The notes beneath the pieces were generated by a model. It had not been told where the DNA came from. It was given only the letters and a program-made list of their open reading frames with translations, and did not search any database. Shown here in pieces: positions 10,865 to 19,916 of a stretch of 64,000 bases of DNA (its first letter is position 1; every line of letters starts with the position of its first letter). The position numbers and the translations under genes are program-made. The stretch is from Pyropia haitanensis (lineage: Eukaryota; Rhodophyta; Bangiophyceae; Bangiales; Bangiaceae): NCBI GenBank assembly GCA_008729055.1, contig SDUX01000004.1, positions 4,094,172 to 4,158,171 of the forward strand, given 5' to 3'.

Positions 10865-11463
10865 GCGCTGTGGTGCTTAAAGGGAGGTTCAGGAAAAGCC
10901 TGTTTTGCCCTGTTGCGGGGCCCGCAGACGAGTCCACAGACGGTGGCCAGGATGGTTGTGGAACGCGTTTTCTCTCGGATTTTGCGGATCCGCTGTGGGC
11001 CATGTGCAAAACTTTGCGGAGCACCGCGCGGCACTCGAGTGCATCAGCCAATTATCACTCAGCACGCGTGGTGCCCCCGGTCACAAGCCAATCAGTACTC
11101 TTCTAAGGCCCGGCGGCTTCCTGGGAGAAAGCGTGTTCTGAGGCCCTGTCCACAGGTTTTTTGTGGATTCCACAATTTTCTGCTGGGTGTTTTTGACAGC
11201 TGCTGTGGGGCGCACAGGACGGTGACGGTCGGGCGACATACACCCTGCTCTCTGACATGCTCTTGTAGCTCTGTTTACGGTGCTTCACGTAATGGTGGTA
11301 CGCAGGGTGTATGTCGACCGACGGCATGACCACAGGAGATAGGCAAAAAAAATAGAGAAAACTGGGGCGCATCGGACCGTGAGAGGGGGTCCACAAAAGA
11401 GTGCGCAACCCGCAAACACGATTTCGGGCCGATTCCTGAACCTCCCTTTAAGCACCACAGCGC
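10865..11463. mobile_element. MITE-like element with 31-bp terminal inverted repeats
   Basis: The left end (10865-10895, beginning GCGCTGTGGTGCTTAAAGGG) is the perfect reverse complement of the right end (11433-11463). The ~600-bp interior is clearly more AT-rich than its surroundings and carries no convincing protein, so this is a non-autonomous DNA element. The outermost GCGC could be part of the repeat or a 4-bp target duplication; because it is palindromic the sequence cannot decide. The TGTGGTGCTTAAAGGGA start resembles ends of hAT-type non-autonomous elements, which would predict 8-bp duplications; none is visible. It contains a nested inverted repeat at 11228-11322. Confidence 0.7.
11228..11322. 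repeat. Nested inverted repeat inside the MITE (21-bp arms)
   Basis: Left arm GTCGGGCGACATACACCCTGC (11228-11248) pairs with 11302-11322 at 20 of 21 positions around a 53-bp spacer. This could be a second small element inserted into the first, or a subterminal hairpin of the same element. One internal mismatch shows it is not a simple assembly fold-back. Confidence 0.7.
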
Positions 11464-12329
11464 CGGCAAGGGCGTGGCGGTCTCACAAAAGAGGTTCCCG
11501 TCGAGCGTCGGGTCGGCGCTCGGGTCGACGCGTCCGCCGCTGGCACCACCATGGTGCGATGCCACTGAGGAGGGTGCGCTTTGGTCCCCTCCGGTCCCCT
11601 CAGCTACGGTAAGACCAAATTTGTTCTTATCATCGCTCAGGGGACCAGACACGTGGTCAGGGGACCGCGTGGGAACGCACGTGTCAACTCCAGGCCTCCA
11701 GGAGGAATGACTGACTTGCGGAAAAAGCAGACTCCACACAAAAATCTTGCTTGTCCCGCAGATTGACTTGCGTGAAAGCAAGATCCGACACCAGCCCGCA
11801 CGGGGCCCCGCAACCGAATAAGCAGGTTTTTTTTTCCAACGGTTTAGCAGGCACTGCGCCGCGTGTGTGGGGGACCCATGCGAATGGCCGCGGTGCCGAC
11901 CGGCGGATCGATCGGTGCCCCTTCCACGCGCGGCTCACGGTGCATTGCGCTCCATCACGGATGGACCTCTCATCGTCGAGGTGGACCGCCGGGCGCGTTC
12001 AACGCGCGATGATGGCGTGTACGCCGACGTTTCGTGGGCTGCGTCGCGGTGGGCGTGCGGGCGACACGTTGCTTTGGTGCCCCCACAGGACCGCCGCGCC
12101 TCGGTCGTAGCCCACCCGGCCGGGTGGCACAAGAGCGGGGGGGAGCGCCGTCGCCAAGTCACCGCCGGTGCCCATCAGCACCCCACCCACCCACCCTGGT
12201 CTGACCGGCAACGCCGTCACCACACAACCACTGCAGCCAAACCTCGCCGCGGTCTGTGTCTGGGTCGGCAGCCTCCCGCGGACCCCCCCCCCCGTAGCGT
12301 AGCGGCGGCACCGTTCGATATCCTCCCCC
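11464..12329. other. Mixed-composition intergenic region
   Basis: Holds a second set of GGGGACC motifs (TGGTCCCCT at 11582-11590 opposed to AGGGGACCA at 11639-11647), resembling the set at 5563-5650. A small hairpin pairs ATCTTGCTT (about 11745) with AAGCAAGAT (about 11776), and a T run lies near 11825-11834. Short open frames around 11870-12120 look slightly protein-like but have no recognisable domain. The 3' end leads into the Rid gene. Confidence 0.35.
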
Positions 12330-12822
12330 ATGGCGCTCGAAGGCGGCGCCCCTGCCGACGCGGGCGGCGCCCCCCCCCCCCCCCCCCCCGCCGCCCCGCG
12401 GATCCTCCGGCTCAACCCCGCGGCGCTCTTTGACGCCACCCCCTTTGGCTACACCCAACTCGCCGTCGACACGCACACCCGCGTCGTGCACGTGGCGGGC
12501 CAAACGTCCATGGACGCGGCCGCCACGCCGGTGGGCGCCAGCCTCGACGAGCAGCTGCGGCTGGCGCGCGCGGCGCTCGTCGCGGCGCTCGCGGCGGTCG
12601 GCGCGGCGCCCGCGGACCTGCTCAAGCTCACCACCCTCGTCGTGGACTATGACCCAGAGGCGGACATGCAGGCGATCAAGGAGAATGGGCGGGCTCGGCT
12701 GCCCGCCCGCGACGCTGGTGGGGGTGGCCAAGCTGGCGCTGCCGGGCCTCCGGGTGGAGCTCGACGCCACCGCCACCGTCAGCGCGGCGGCCATCGACAG
12801 GCTGCGCAAGGAGAGCCTGTAA
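12330..12822 (+). CDS. Rid (YjgF/YER057c/UK114) family protein with a one-base frameshift
   Basis: From the ATG at 12330 the protein has a Pro-rich lead and then the Rid fold. GYTQLAVDTHTRVVHVAGQT is the typical strand pair ending in the G-Q motif, followed by a Q-containing helix (DEQLRLARAALVAALAAVGA) and LLKLTTLVVDYDPE. The family hallmark P-A-R-(T/S)-x-V-x-V is present but split: the first frame reaches LPAR and the next one continues TLVGVAKLALPGLRVELDAT to the stop at 12820-12822. One surplus G at about 12711 explains the break, and removing it keeps the conserved Arg. Rid proteins hydrolyse reactive enamine/imine intermediates released by PLP enzymes. The ORF is short but near family length (~130 core residues). 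It is either a recent pseudogene or a sequence error; in-frame conservation on both sides favours error or very recent damage. Confidence 0.65.
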
Positions 12823-13645
12823 GGTGTAGGGGGCGAGGGTGTGCGGGGGCGCGGTCAACTACATTGGGGAGTGGGCCATACGCGTGGGTGTAGGCCAGAG
12901 GTATGGGAACAGGCGCGGGCCACGCCGTGCTGGCGCATTCGCTACACGCCTGTTTGCTGCGCGCACGTTTTCTTTTGGCTCTTGCAAACCGAGAGCCCAC
13001 CGCCACACTCCTGTCGCCAACCAGAGTGCCCCCAGCCCCTCCCGCAGTGCGGCCGCTAGCCTGACGGCGGTCGCCCACCCGCAAGCACCCGCGTAGTGGA
13101 TCCCTCGCCACCCTGACCGCCGTCGATGGTGACGTCTACATCACGGAGGCGGCGCCCCGCAGGAGGGGCCCAGAAGGGAACAACTGCGCACCACAGCATG
13201 CGGCGCTGGTGCCGCGCGGCAGGCACCCAGTAGGTCTAGGAAACGAACGCTCTGGCTCGTGCACCCATCTACGTGTGCAAACAGACAGGAACAAACGTCC
13301 CACACAGCCAACTCCGCAGAGCATCGCATCTCACGACTCCCCGGGCGGCACACGCCTACGCCCAGTGAGGACCGGCCGCAAGCGCAGCCTCTCCCTGGCA
13401 CTGCCCAGGCGCCTGCCGACCCCACCCGCCGCTGACGCCGTCGCCGTCTCCGCCGCCACCGCTGCCGCCGTCGCTCGACGCGGCCACCGCCGCCGACGCC
13501 GCCACCGCTTGCGTGCAATCCCCGCCGCACAGCGGCGGGGATGCCGCTGGCGGCCGTGACCAGCGCCGGCGGCGGTGTCGACGGCGGCAGCCAGGCGGGG
13601 GGTGGAGGGAGGGTGGCCGCGGCGGGGGGAGCGGCGACGCGACGA

Positions 13646-13685
<40 letters not shown>

Positions 13686-14920
13686 GGAAGGCGCTCATCC
13701 GGTCGCGCCGGTGGCCACAGGGGCGGCGCCCGTGACGCAGCCGCCCCGACGCGCCTCAACCGATGGAGCGTGGGTGGGGAGACACCCGCGGCGGCGGGCC
13801 GCGTCGGCCGCCACCGCCCCGACCGGTGGTCGGACCGGAGAGCAACGACGAGCTGCCGTCGGGGGGGCGGCGCGGAGTAGGGGTTGGGTGTGTCGCCGCG
13901 GCCGCACGGCCGACGCATACGGCCATAGGGGGCGTCGGCAGTGACGCGGGCTTGCCGTGGGAGCCCGTGTCACAGACCAGCGGAGCTGCATCCCTCCCCT
14001 CTGCCGCTTCCAGAGGTGGCGACAGCAGCAGCCGCGGCGGTGTGCACAAAGCCACGCCCACCTTGACGGCACTACCCCTTGCGCCCCCCCCCCCCCCACC
14101 ACCTCGTCTGTCACAATAGACCGCCTGAACCCGTCGCACCCGGCGCAGGGGGGCAGTCCAGCTTGGGAGGTGGACAGGAGGCGGCCGCTACCGTCCACCA
14201 AAGGCGCATCCCAACGGCTGTTTCGGGTGGCCGCCCTTGAATCTTGGTGGGCCATGCCGACCTTACGACGGGCTACGGTCGCTCCACATGTCACGTGACG
14301 ACGTGATCCATCGTGTCAGTGCGGGTGCGTTTGTGGTCGACGTGCACAGGCGCGCGCCGCCTCGGGGCGGCCTTCCGCGGCAGACCACGTGCGGCCGCTC
14401 GCGCGATCCGATGCACGGCACGGTGCGGGCGGCCCGCTCCGGCGGGGGGTCCCCCCCCCCCGCCGGTCCGCTGCCGGCGCGCGCGCCGGCAGCACGCCCG
14501 CCGGCGTGCAGCGGCCCGCACGACAGCGGCCGCGGCGCGGCGGCCGCCGCGGCGGCCGCGGCGGCGCGGCGGCCGCGCCGCCGGCCCCCCCCGCGCCTGC
14601 ACGCGGCGGCTGGGTGCGCTGCCGCCACCGCGGCCCGCCCGTGGGGGGCGCGCGCACCGCCACCCCCCGCGCGATGGCAGCCGGCGGCGACGGGCTGCCC
14701 GCACGAAGGCGGGGTGCGGGCTGGAAGATGAGCGAGGAGGGCGGGGGGGGGGGGGGGGGAGCGCCGCCACGAGCGAGCACCGGCTTGGGAGGAGGGCGAG
14801 GGGCGGGGGGGGGGTTGGTGGGAGCTCCGAGGCGCCGCCCTGAGCGGAGCGGCTGGTCGTGGCGGGTGCCCGCTGTGGCAGAGGCCTGCTGAGGAGGGGG
14901 GGAAGGGGGGACAGGGTGGT
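12823..14920. other. Long GC-rich region without supported gene
   Basis: About 2.1 kb in which I find no recognisable protein motif or RNA. Open frames are Arg/Pro/Ala-rich on both strands, and no single-frame protein character persists. A (GGC)n run lies near 13650-13683, a C run near 14080-14098 and a G run near 14743-14759. Confidence 0.35.
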
Positions 14921-14921
14921 G

Positions 14922-14928
14922 CATAAAG
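14922..14928 (+). promoter_or_regulatory. Possible TATA-like box upstream of LHCR
   Basis: CATAAAG in an otherwise GC-saturated upstream sequence, about 195 bases before the LHCR start codon. The segment from about 15005 to the ATG is strongly pyrimidine-rich, as expected of a leader. Position and composition are the only support. Confidence 0.22.
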
Positions 14929-15121
14929 CGCCGCGTCTGTCGTCACCGAGGTCTGGCACGCGCACCCCGCAGCCCACCTGTCGCGTACCCACGCCCAGCC
15001 AGCCTTGCTGTTTTCTCCACCCCCCCTTCCGCTCCCCGTCGCCCTCGGCCTGTCGTCAGCCGTCGCCGCCACCTCCCCGCCGACCACACGGCGGACCCCC
15101 CCCCCCCGCGCATCCCCAACC

Positions 15122-15841
15122 ATGGCGGCCTTTGCGTTTGTGACGTCCGTGCCGGTGCTGCGCGGCACGACATGGGCGTCTTCCCCCGTGACCACCACCA
15201 CGGGCCGCGGTGGCGTCACCCCCCGGGCGCTCCGGATGGCGGCCTCCCCCCCCCCGCCGGCGACCAAGTCGTCGGGGATGAGCCGCTCCATGCCCTTCAT
15301 GCCGGCACCGGCGGGCCTCGATGCCAACCTCCCCGGCTTTGCGGGCTTTGACCCGTTTGGCTTTGTGGCGCGCGTCGACCGCCGCTGGATGGTGGAGGCG
15401 GAGCTTAAGAATGGGCGTGTCGCGATGCTGGCCGCGCTCGGCATGGTCGTCCAGGAGTTTGTCCACCTGCCAAACCACCTGTACGCGAACCCGATGCCGT
15501 CGGGCGCGTTCAACGACGTGCCATCGTTGGCGCTGTGGCAGATCTTTGCCTTTTGCGGGCTCTTTGAGTTGGCTACGTACGGCGGCAATATCAACTACCC
15601 CATGATGCTCGAGTTCTTTGACAAGCACCCCGAGCGGGTGGGCGGCTCGTTTGGCTTGGACTTCCTCAACTTTATGGGGCCCAAGGGCGGGGAGAAGGAG
15701 AAGCGCCTGCGGACGTCGGAGGTCAAGAATGGACGTTTGGCCATGCTCGCCGCGGGGGGCATGATCACACAGAGCGTCATGTACAACACGCCTGTCATTC
15801 AGCAGCTGCTGCACTTCCAGCCCATGAACGTTCCGATGTAG
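15122..15841 (+). CDS. LHCR: LHCR-type chlorophyll-binding light-harvesting protein (plastid)
   Basis: A 239-residue protein with no frame break. Residues 1 to ~45 form a Ser/Thr/Arg-rich transit peptide starting MAAFAFVTSVPVLRG; no separate ER signal is obvious, which fits a primary (red) plastid. The mature protein begins near the SMPFMP motif (56-61) and has FGFDPFGF-like sequence (GFDPFGF, 75-81). Membrane helix 1 carries EAELKNGR (92-99; chlorophyll-ligand/salt-bridge residues E94, N97, R99). Helix 2 is LALWQIFAFCGLFELAT (136-152), and helix 3 carries SEVKNGR (199-205; E200, N203, R205). VVQEFVHLP after helix 1 and LWQIF in helix 2 are typical of red-algal and red-derived LHCR proteins, which form the photosystem I antenna. 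The stop is at 15839-15841 and a tRNA gene follows ~260 bases downstream. Confidence 0.93.
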   Translation: MAAFAFVTSVPVLRGTTWASSPVTTTTGRGGVTPRALRMAASPPPPATKSSGMSRSMPFMPAPAGLDANLPGFAGFDPFGFVARVDRRWMVEAELKNGRVAMLAALGMVVQEFVHLPNHLYANPMPSGAFNDVPSLALWQIFAFCGLFELATYGGNINYPMMLEFFDKHPERVGGSFGLDFLNFMGPKGGEKEKRLRTSEVKNGRLAMLAAGGMITQSVMYNTPVIQQLLHFQPMNVPM

Positions 15842-16098
15842 GGCGGCGGAGGTGAGCACGGGGGGGGGGATGGGCAGCACTGCGTCGACGCCTCGAGTGG
15901 AGAGCAGTGTGGACCAGTTTTTTTCTTTGAACATACAGCAGTGTCTCGCTTGTACGCTTGTGTCCCTGACACCTCCCTCCCTGGACATCCAGTCGCGTGT
16001 CGCTCCTGTTCTGTATCACGCCAAACTGTGGCCAGATGATGCTTTCCAAGGCATGTGCGCAGAATTCATAGTGTGTGTTGTCGACACATTAGACATCA

Positions 16099-16187
16099 GC
16101 CGGGTTAGCTCAGTCGGTAGAGCGCCAGACTCTTACGCTTCCAGCTCTGACATCTGGTGGTCGGGGGTTCGAGCCCCCCACTCGGTG
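16099..16187 (+). tRNA. trnK-CUU: tRNA-Lys (CTT) with a 16-bp intron
   Basis: The cloverleaf folds fully. The acceptor GCCGGGT pairs with ACTCGGT (two G-U pairs), discriminator G at 16187. The D-arm is GCTC/GAGC with loop AGTCGGTA. The anticodon stem CCAGA/TCTGG encloses C-T-CTT-A, anticodon 16132-16134. The T-arm is GGGGG-TTCGAGC-CCCCC. Positions 16136-16151 interrupt the loop between bases 37 and 38, the canonical site of eukaryotic nuclear tRNA introns; without them the anticodon loop has seven bases. CTT identity and the body sequence (GGTTAGCTCAGTCGGTAGAGC) match eukaryotic tRNA-Lys. No CCA is encoded. Downstream bases include TTTCCTTTTGCTACTTTTCTTG, able to serve as a Pol III T-rich terminator. 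Confidence 0.93.
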
Positions 16188-16448
16188 TTTCCTTTTGCTA
16201 CTTTTCTTGCCAGCCGCACGTGACCTGCGCACAGCCATTTTGCATGTGCGCGTGTTCCTCCTGCCCACCGCAGTGAGAAGAGACAACGGATGAACAACAA
16301 TGCATCAAATCGAAACATAGTGTTACCGCCCGCCCTCCCACATGACGCGCTCCCGCCCGATGCGGCACACGCAACGCCGCCACCTGGGAAGGACCCAGGC
16401 TGGGCGTGCCCATCACCCCCCGCGCATGCCCCGCGGCCTCACCTCTGC

Positions 16449-19400
16449 TCACACTTCGGCCACCCGCGTGCGGCCATCGGCGTTGGGCGTCAGCTGGAAA
16501 CGCCGTCCCGCAACGGTCACCGCACCACCCTCCACGCTTGTCTCGGGAAGTGGCTCGCCCTGCACAAACGGCCACGCGAGCACCACAAACCCGGGAGCCA
16601 CAGAGCGGACCGAAAAGCCGGCCGTGCGGATGCCCTCCTCGCGCTTGAAGCCCTTTTTCGCGGCCACCTTGCTGTCCCGGATGCGCACCTTGCGGTCCCG
16701 CACGCGCAGGCCGCCGTCCACCATCTCCCCGTCAGCGCGGAGGACACGGAGCAGCAGCCGCGGGGTGCCAGCCTGCTCATCCGGGGTGTAGCGCAGGACC
16801 AGGTCGCGTCCGCCGTTCCCGGCATAGTCGGCGTCGACGTTCACGTCCTCCTCCTCATGGCGCCAGAGGGTATCAGCCAACGGCACGTTGACCACCCACT
16901 CGTACGTGTGTTCAGCAGTGTCCTTTTGGATGTCGTCCACGACGAGGACAAAGGGCGTCGGGCCCTTGGCAAACGCCACCGTCCGAAACGCGCGCGCCAC
17001 GGGGTTGAAAACCGACACGGTCTTGGGCCCGACGCGCAAGCCGTCCATCCACGCCGGCTGGTACGGGTCGGGCGCGTAGCCAAACGACGGCGCCGTAAAC
17101 GTGTTGTTCACACACGCATAGGCCGGCGCGACACACCGCTGGGAGTAGGCGTAGGCGTACTTGGCGTCAGCGGCGGCGACGGTGAGGCCCGCACCGTCGC
17201 TCATCTCGTTCCACACGGCCGGGAAAGAGGGCCACAGGTCGCGCCCCGCCGCGTCGCCCCCTCCCGACTGGCCGACGCCGTCAATGAGCACCGTCGAGTG
17301 GCCCAGGTTCTCCACATCCGCCCGCGTCTGGTCAATCACCCACGGCCGGCCGCGGGCGTAGAGGTAAAACGAGTTGCGCGACGCGTGCACGTGGCCGAGG
17401 CGGTACGTGTCGAGGCGGGACTCAAAGTTGAGCGCCACCGCGTCGTCTGCCCACGAGCTGCGGACCGTGAGCTCCCCCTTGTCGCGGTCAAAGAGGGTGA
17501 GCGGGATGTCCTTGGCCGCCGCCACCGCCGCCACCGCAACGCCCCCGCCGCGGTTGTCGGGCGGGAAGAGGGCGCACATAAACGCGTCGCCAGAGGAGGG
17601 GATCTCGGCTGGCCAAGAGTGCGCCAGCTGGTGCTGCGCGAGCGCGTCCGACCCGTACAGCCACGCCATGAGACACTGGTAGCGGGGGCGCTGACCCGAC
17701 GGCAAATCGTCGTGGTGCCGCCCGTCCCACGTCGTCAGTGGCTCGGCGAGGGGCACCTGCGCGGTGAAGAAGAAGAGGAGGCCCCGGTAAAAGTGGTCGC
17801 CCAGCTCGGGGTCGGTAAAGACGTTGAAGCCCCGCCGCGCAAAGATGATGTTGGCGGGCAGCGCCCAGTACCAGCCCATGGCAAAGTAGCCGCCCGACTC
17901 GCGGCCGAGGGCGCCCTCCGTGATGGTCTGCGCGACAAACTTCTTCTGCACGTCAATGCCAATGGGCAGGGTGGTCCGCCACAGGTCGCCCTCGTCGCCG
18001 CGCTCGCCAGCCTCCCCCTCCATGGCGTGGGCGAGCACGTGAATGTGGGCGTGCCAGCCAATGTGGTTGTAGTTGGAGTTGTACGGCCGCTCCTGGAAGC
18101 CGCCCGTGCCCAGCTCCTCCCGCCCACGGATCATGGTGCCCATCAGCGTCACACACGCGCGGCGCTGGGCGGCCGTCATGGCGCCCGCCAGCATGTCATA
18201 CGCAATGCCCAGGTCGACGGCCATGTCGTGGTGGAAGCCCCGCTTCGCACCCGGCTTGTACGTCCGCGCGTGGAGGGTGCAGGTGGTGGCCAGGGCGGTG
18301 GCCAGTGGCCCCCGCCGGAAGCCCCCCTCCTCCCGGAGCAGCGACACAAAGCCCGCCGCGGATAGCTTGCCGTAGAGGCCCTCCCGGCCTTGGCCGGCAC
18401 CCGCCACGTTCCCCCCATACAGCTTGACCTTGGACAGGTCCACGGTCAGGTCCCCCTCGGACAGGCGCCCGTACACGCGCGCAAACGCGCCTGCAAAGAG
18501 CGGCGGCGCGCCGTAATCGTACCCCGACGCCACCGCGTCGCGGATAAACAGGTAGGACGTGACGCCGAGGAGGCGCGGCGGGTCGGCGCCCCGCAGGCTC
18601 ACCGCGTCCATCTTCCAGCCGTCGGGGAGCTCCCCCTCCCGGTCCAGCAGCGCCGCCCGCATCGACGGCAGGTCGTCGGGCGTGAAAAAGAGCCGCGGGT
18701 GCACGCCCGTCGCGGGGAGGGCGGAGAAGGCGCGCACGCCCGCCGACGGGCGGCCCGTCCACATGGGGAACGCGCCCGACCGCCACGGCTTGAGGGCGGC
18801 CGGCGGCGGGGGCGCGCCGGCGACGGGCACATACGTGCCGCCGGCGTCGACGGGGGCGGGGGCGGGGGTCACCACCGACGTTGCGTCCGGGGTGGCCGCC
18901 ACCGTCGATGCTGGCAGAGCAGCAGCAGGCGCCGTCGTTTCGGCCTCGGCGGTGGCCGTCGGGGTGGCCACAGCGGTGGCCACAGCGGTGGCCGCCGGGG
19001 ACGCCACCGGGGCGGCCGTCGCAGAGGCCACTGGGGTGACCGTCGCCGTCCCCGTGGCCACCGCTGTAGGCGTCGCGTACGGCGTCGTGTCGGCCTCGGC
19101 AGTGACCGCCGGGGTGGCCGCCGAGGTGACCGCCGGGGACACCACCGGGGTGGCCGTCGCAGAGGCGACTGGCGTGGCCGCCGCCGTCGGCGCGGCGCCC
19201 CCCTTCCACACGCTCAGCCCCGGCGGGTTATCCCCCACCGCCGCCGTCCGCGCCGCGGCCGCCGTCGGCGTCGCCGCCGCCGCCGTGGCGGCGGCCGCCC
19301 CCGTCCACACGCTCAGCCCGGCGGGGTGGCGGCCGGCCGCCGCCGTCCGCACCGGCGGCGCCGCCGTCCACGTTGCCGCGAGCGTCGCCCACGGGGAGGG

Positions 19401-19916
19401 CGCGTCGGCGGTCGCCGCCGCCGCCGCCGCCGCCGCCACGCCCGCCGCCGCCGGCTCCGCCGCCGCCGCCGCCGCCGCGTCGGCGGCGGCCGCGGCGGCG
19501 GCGGCGGCGGCCGCGTCGGCCGCCGCGTCGGCCGCCGCGTCGGCCGGGCGGGGCGCGTACCAGACCCCGCGGCGCCCCCCCCCGCCCCCCCCTCCCCCAC
19601 CCATCGCCACGCCCGCCGCCGCCGCCGTCGCCGCCGTCACCGCCCGCTCGGCGGGCGCGTCGGCCAGTGGCGTCGCGCGGGCGGTCAGGCCGCCCGTGGC
19701 GGCCGCCGCCGACGCGGCCGCCGTGCGGGTGGTGACGGCCGCGGCGGCGGCGATGGCGGCGGCGGCGGCGGCGGCGGCGAGGAGGGTGGCCGCCGCGGCG
19801 GCGGCGGCCGCCACGGCTGTTGGGCTGTTGGGGAAGGGGCGGCGGCGGCGGCGGTGGGGTGACGGGGGGGGGGGGGAGGGGCGCCGCCGCGGTGGGCTGG
19901 CTATGGGGCCGGCCAT
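16449..19916 (-). CDS. Heparinase II/III-like polysaccharide lyase-type protein, membrane-anchored
   Basis: About 1155 residues from the first ATG in frame (19914-19916, MAGPIASPP). Arg/Pro-rich residues precede a long Ala/Leu/Val hydrophobic segment, probably a signal anchor. A ~300-residue low-complexity stalk of Ala/Thr/Pro/Val follows with repeating AT-P-V-A-S/T units. The conserved part starts near 18714 with HPRLFFTPDDLPSMRAAL, the typical opening of heparinase II/III-like (alpha/alpha)6-toroid proteins. Next come GFHHDMAVDLGIAYDMLAGA, NSNYNHIGWHAHIHVLAHAM and GYFAMGWYWALP, which look like toroid helices with His/Tyr/Asn candidates. The beta-sandwich C-terminus includes HVHASRNSFYLYARGRPWV, VLVVDDI and a closing set of strands. 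These lyases cleave uronate-containing polysaccharides or act on cell-wall sulfated glycans; the substrate here is not deducible. No frame break occurs although the stalk is GC-extreme. Confidence 0.78.
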   Translation of the reverse strand: MAGPIASPPRRRPSPPPPSPHRRRRRPFPNSPTAVAAAAAAAATLLAAAAAAAAIAAAAAVTTRTAAASAAAATGGLTARATPLADAPAERAVTAATAAAAGVAMGGGGGGGGGRRGVWYAPRPADAAADAAADAAAAAAAAAAADAAAAAAAEPAAAGVAAAAAAAATADAPSPWATLAATWTAAPPVRTAAAGRHPAGLSVWTGAAAATAAAATPTAAAARTAAVGDNPPGLSVWKGGAAPTAAATPVASATATPVVSPAVTSAATPAVTAEADTTPYATPTAVATGTATVTPVASATAAPVASPAATAVATAVATPTATAEAETTAPAAALPASTVAATPDATSVVTPAPAPVDAGGTYVPVAGAPPPPAALKPWRSGAFPMWTGRPSAGVRAFSALPATGVHPRLFFTPDDLPSMRAALLDREGELPDGWKMDAVSLRGADPPRLLGVTSYLFIRDAVASGYDYGAPPLFAGAFARVYGRLSEGDLTVDLSKVKLYGGNVAGAGQGREGLYGKLSAAGFVSLLREEGGFRRGPLATALATTCTLHARTYKPGAKRGFHHDMAVDLGIAYDMLAGAMTAAQRRACVTLMGTMIRGREELGTGGFQERPYNSNYNHIGWHAHIHVLAHAMEGEAGERGDEGDLWRTTLPIGIDVQKKFVAQTITEGALGRESGGYFAMGWYWALPANIIFARRGFNVFTDPELGDHFYRGLLFFFTAQVPLAEPLTTWDGRHHDDLPSGQRPRYQCLMAWLYGSDALAQHQLAHSWPAEIPSSGDAFMCALFPPDNRGGGVAVAAVAAAKDIPLTLFDRDKGELTVRSSWADDAVALNFESRLDTYRLGHVHASRNSFYLYARGRPWVIDQTRADVENLGHSTVLIDGVGQSGGGDAAGRDLWPSFPAVWNEMSDGAGLTVAAADAKYAYAYSQRCVAPAYACVNNTFTAPSFGYAPDPYQPAWMDGLRVGPKTVSVFNPVARAFRTVAFAKGPTPFVLVVDDIQKDTAEHTYEWVVNVPLADTLWRHEEEDVNVDADYAGNGGRDLVLRYTPDEQAGTPRLLLRVLRADGEMVDGGLRVRDRKVRIRDSKVAAKKGFKREEGIRTAGFSVRSVAPGFVVLAWPFVQGEPLPETSVEGGAVTVAGRRFQLTPNADGRTRVAEV

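Noticed and set aside
16290..18365. A 691-codon plus-strand open frame opposite the heparinase-like gene
   Set aside because: It mirrors the codon pattern of the conserved minus-strand protein; no motif of its own.
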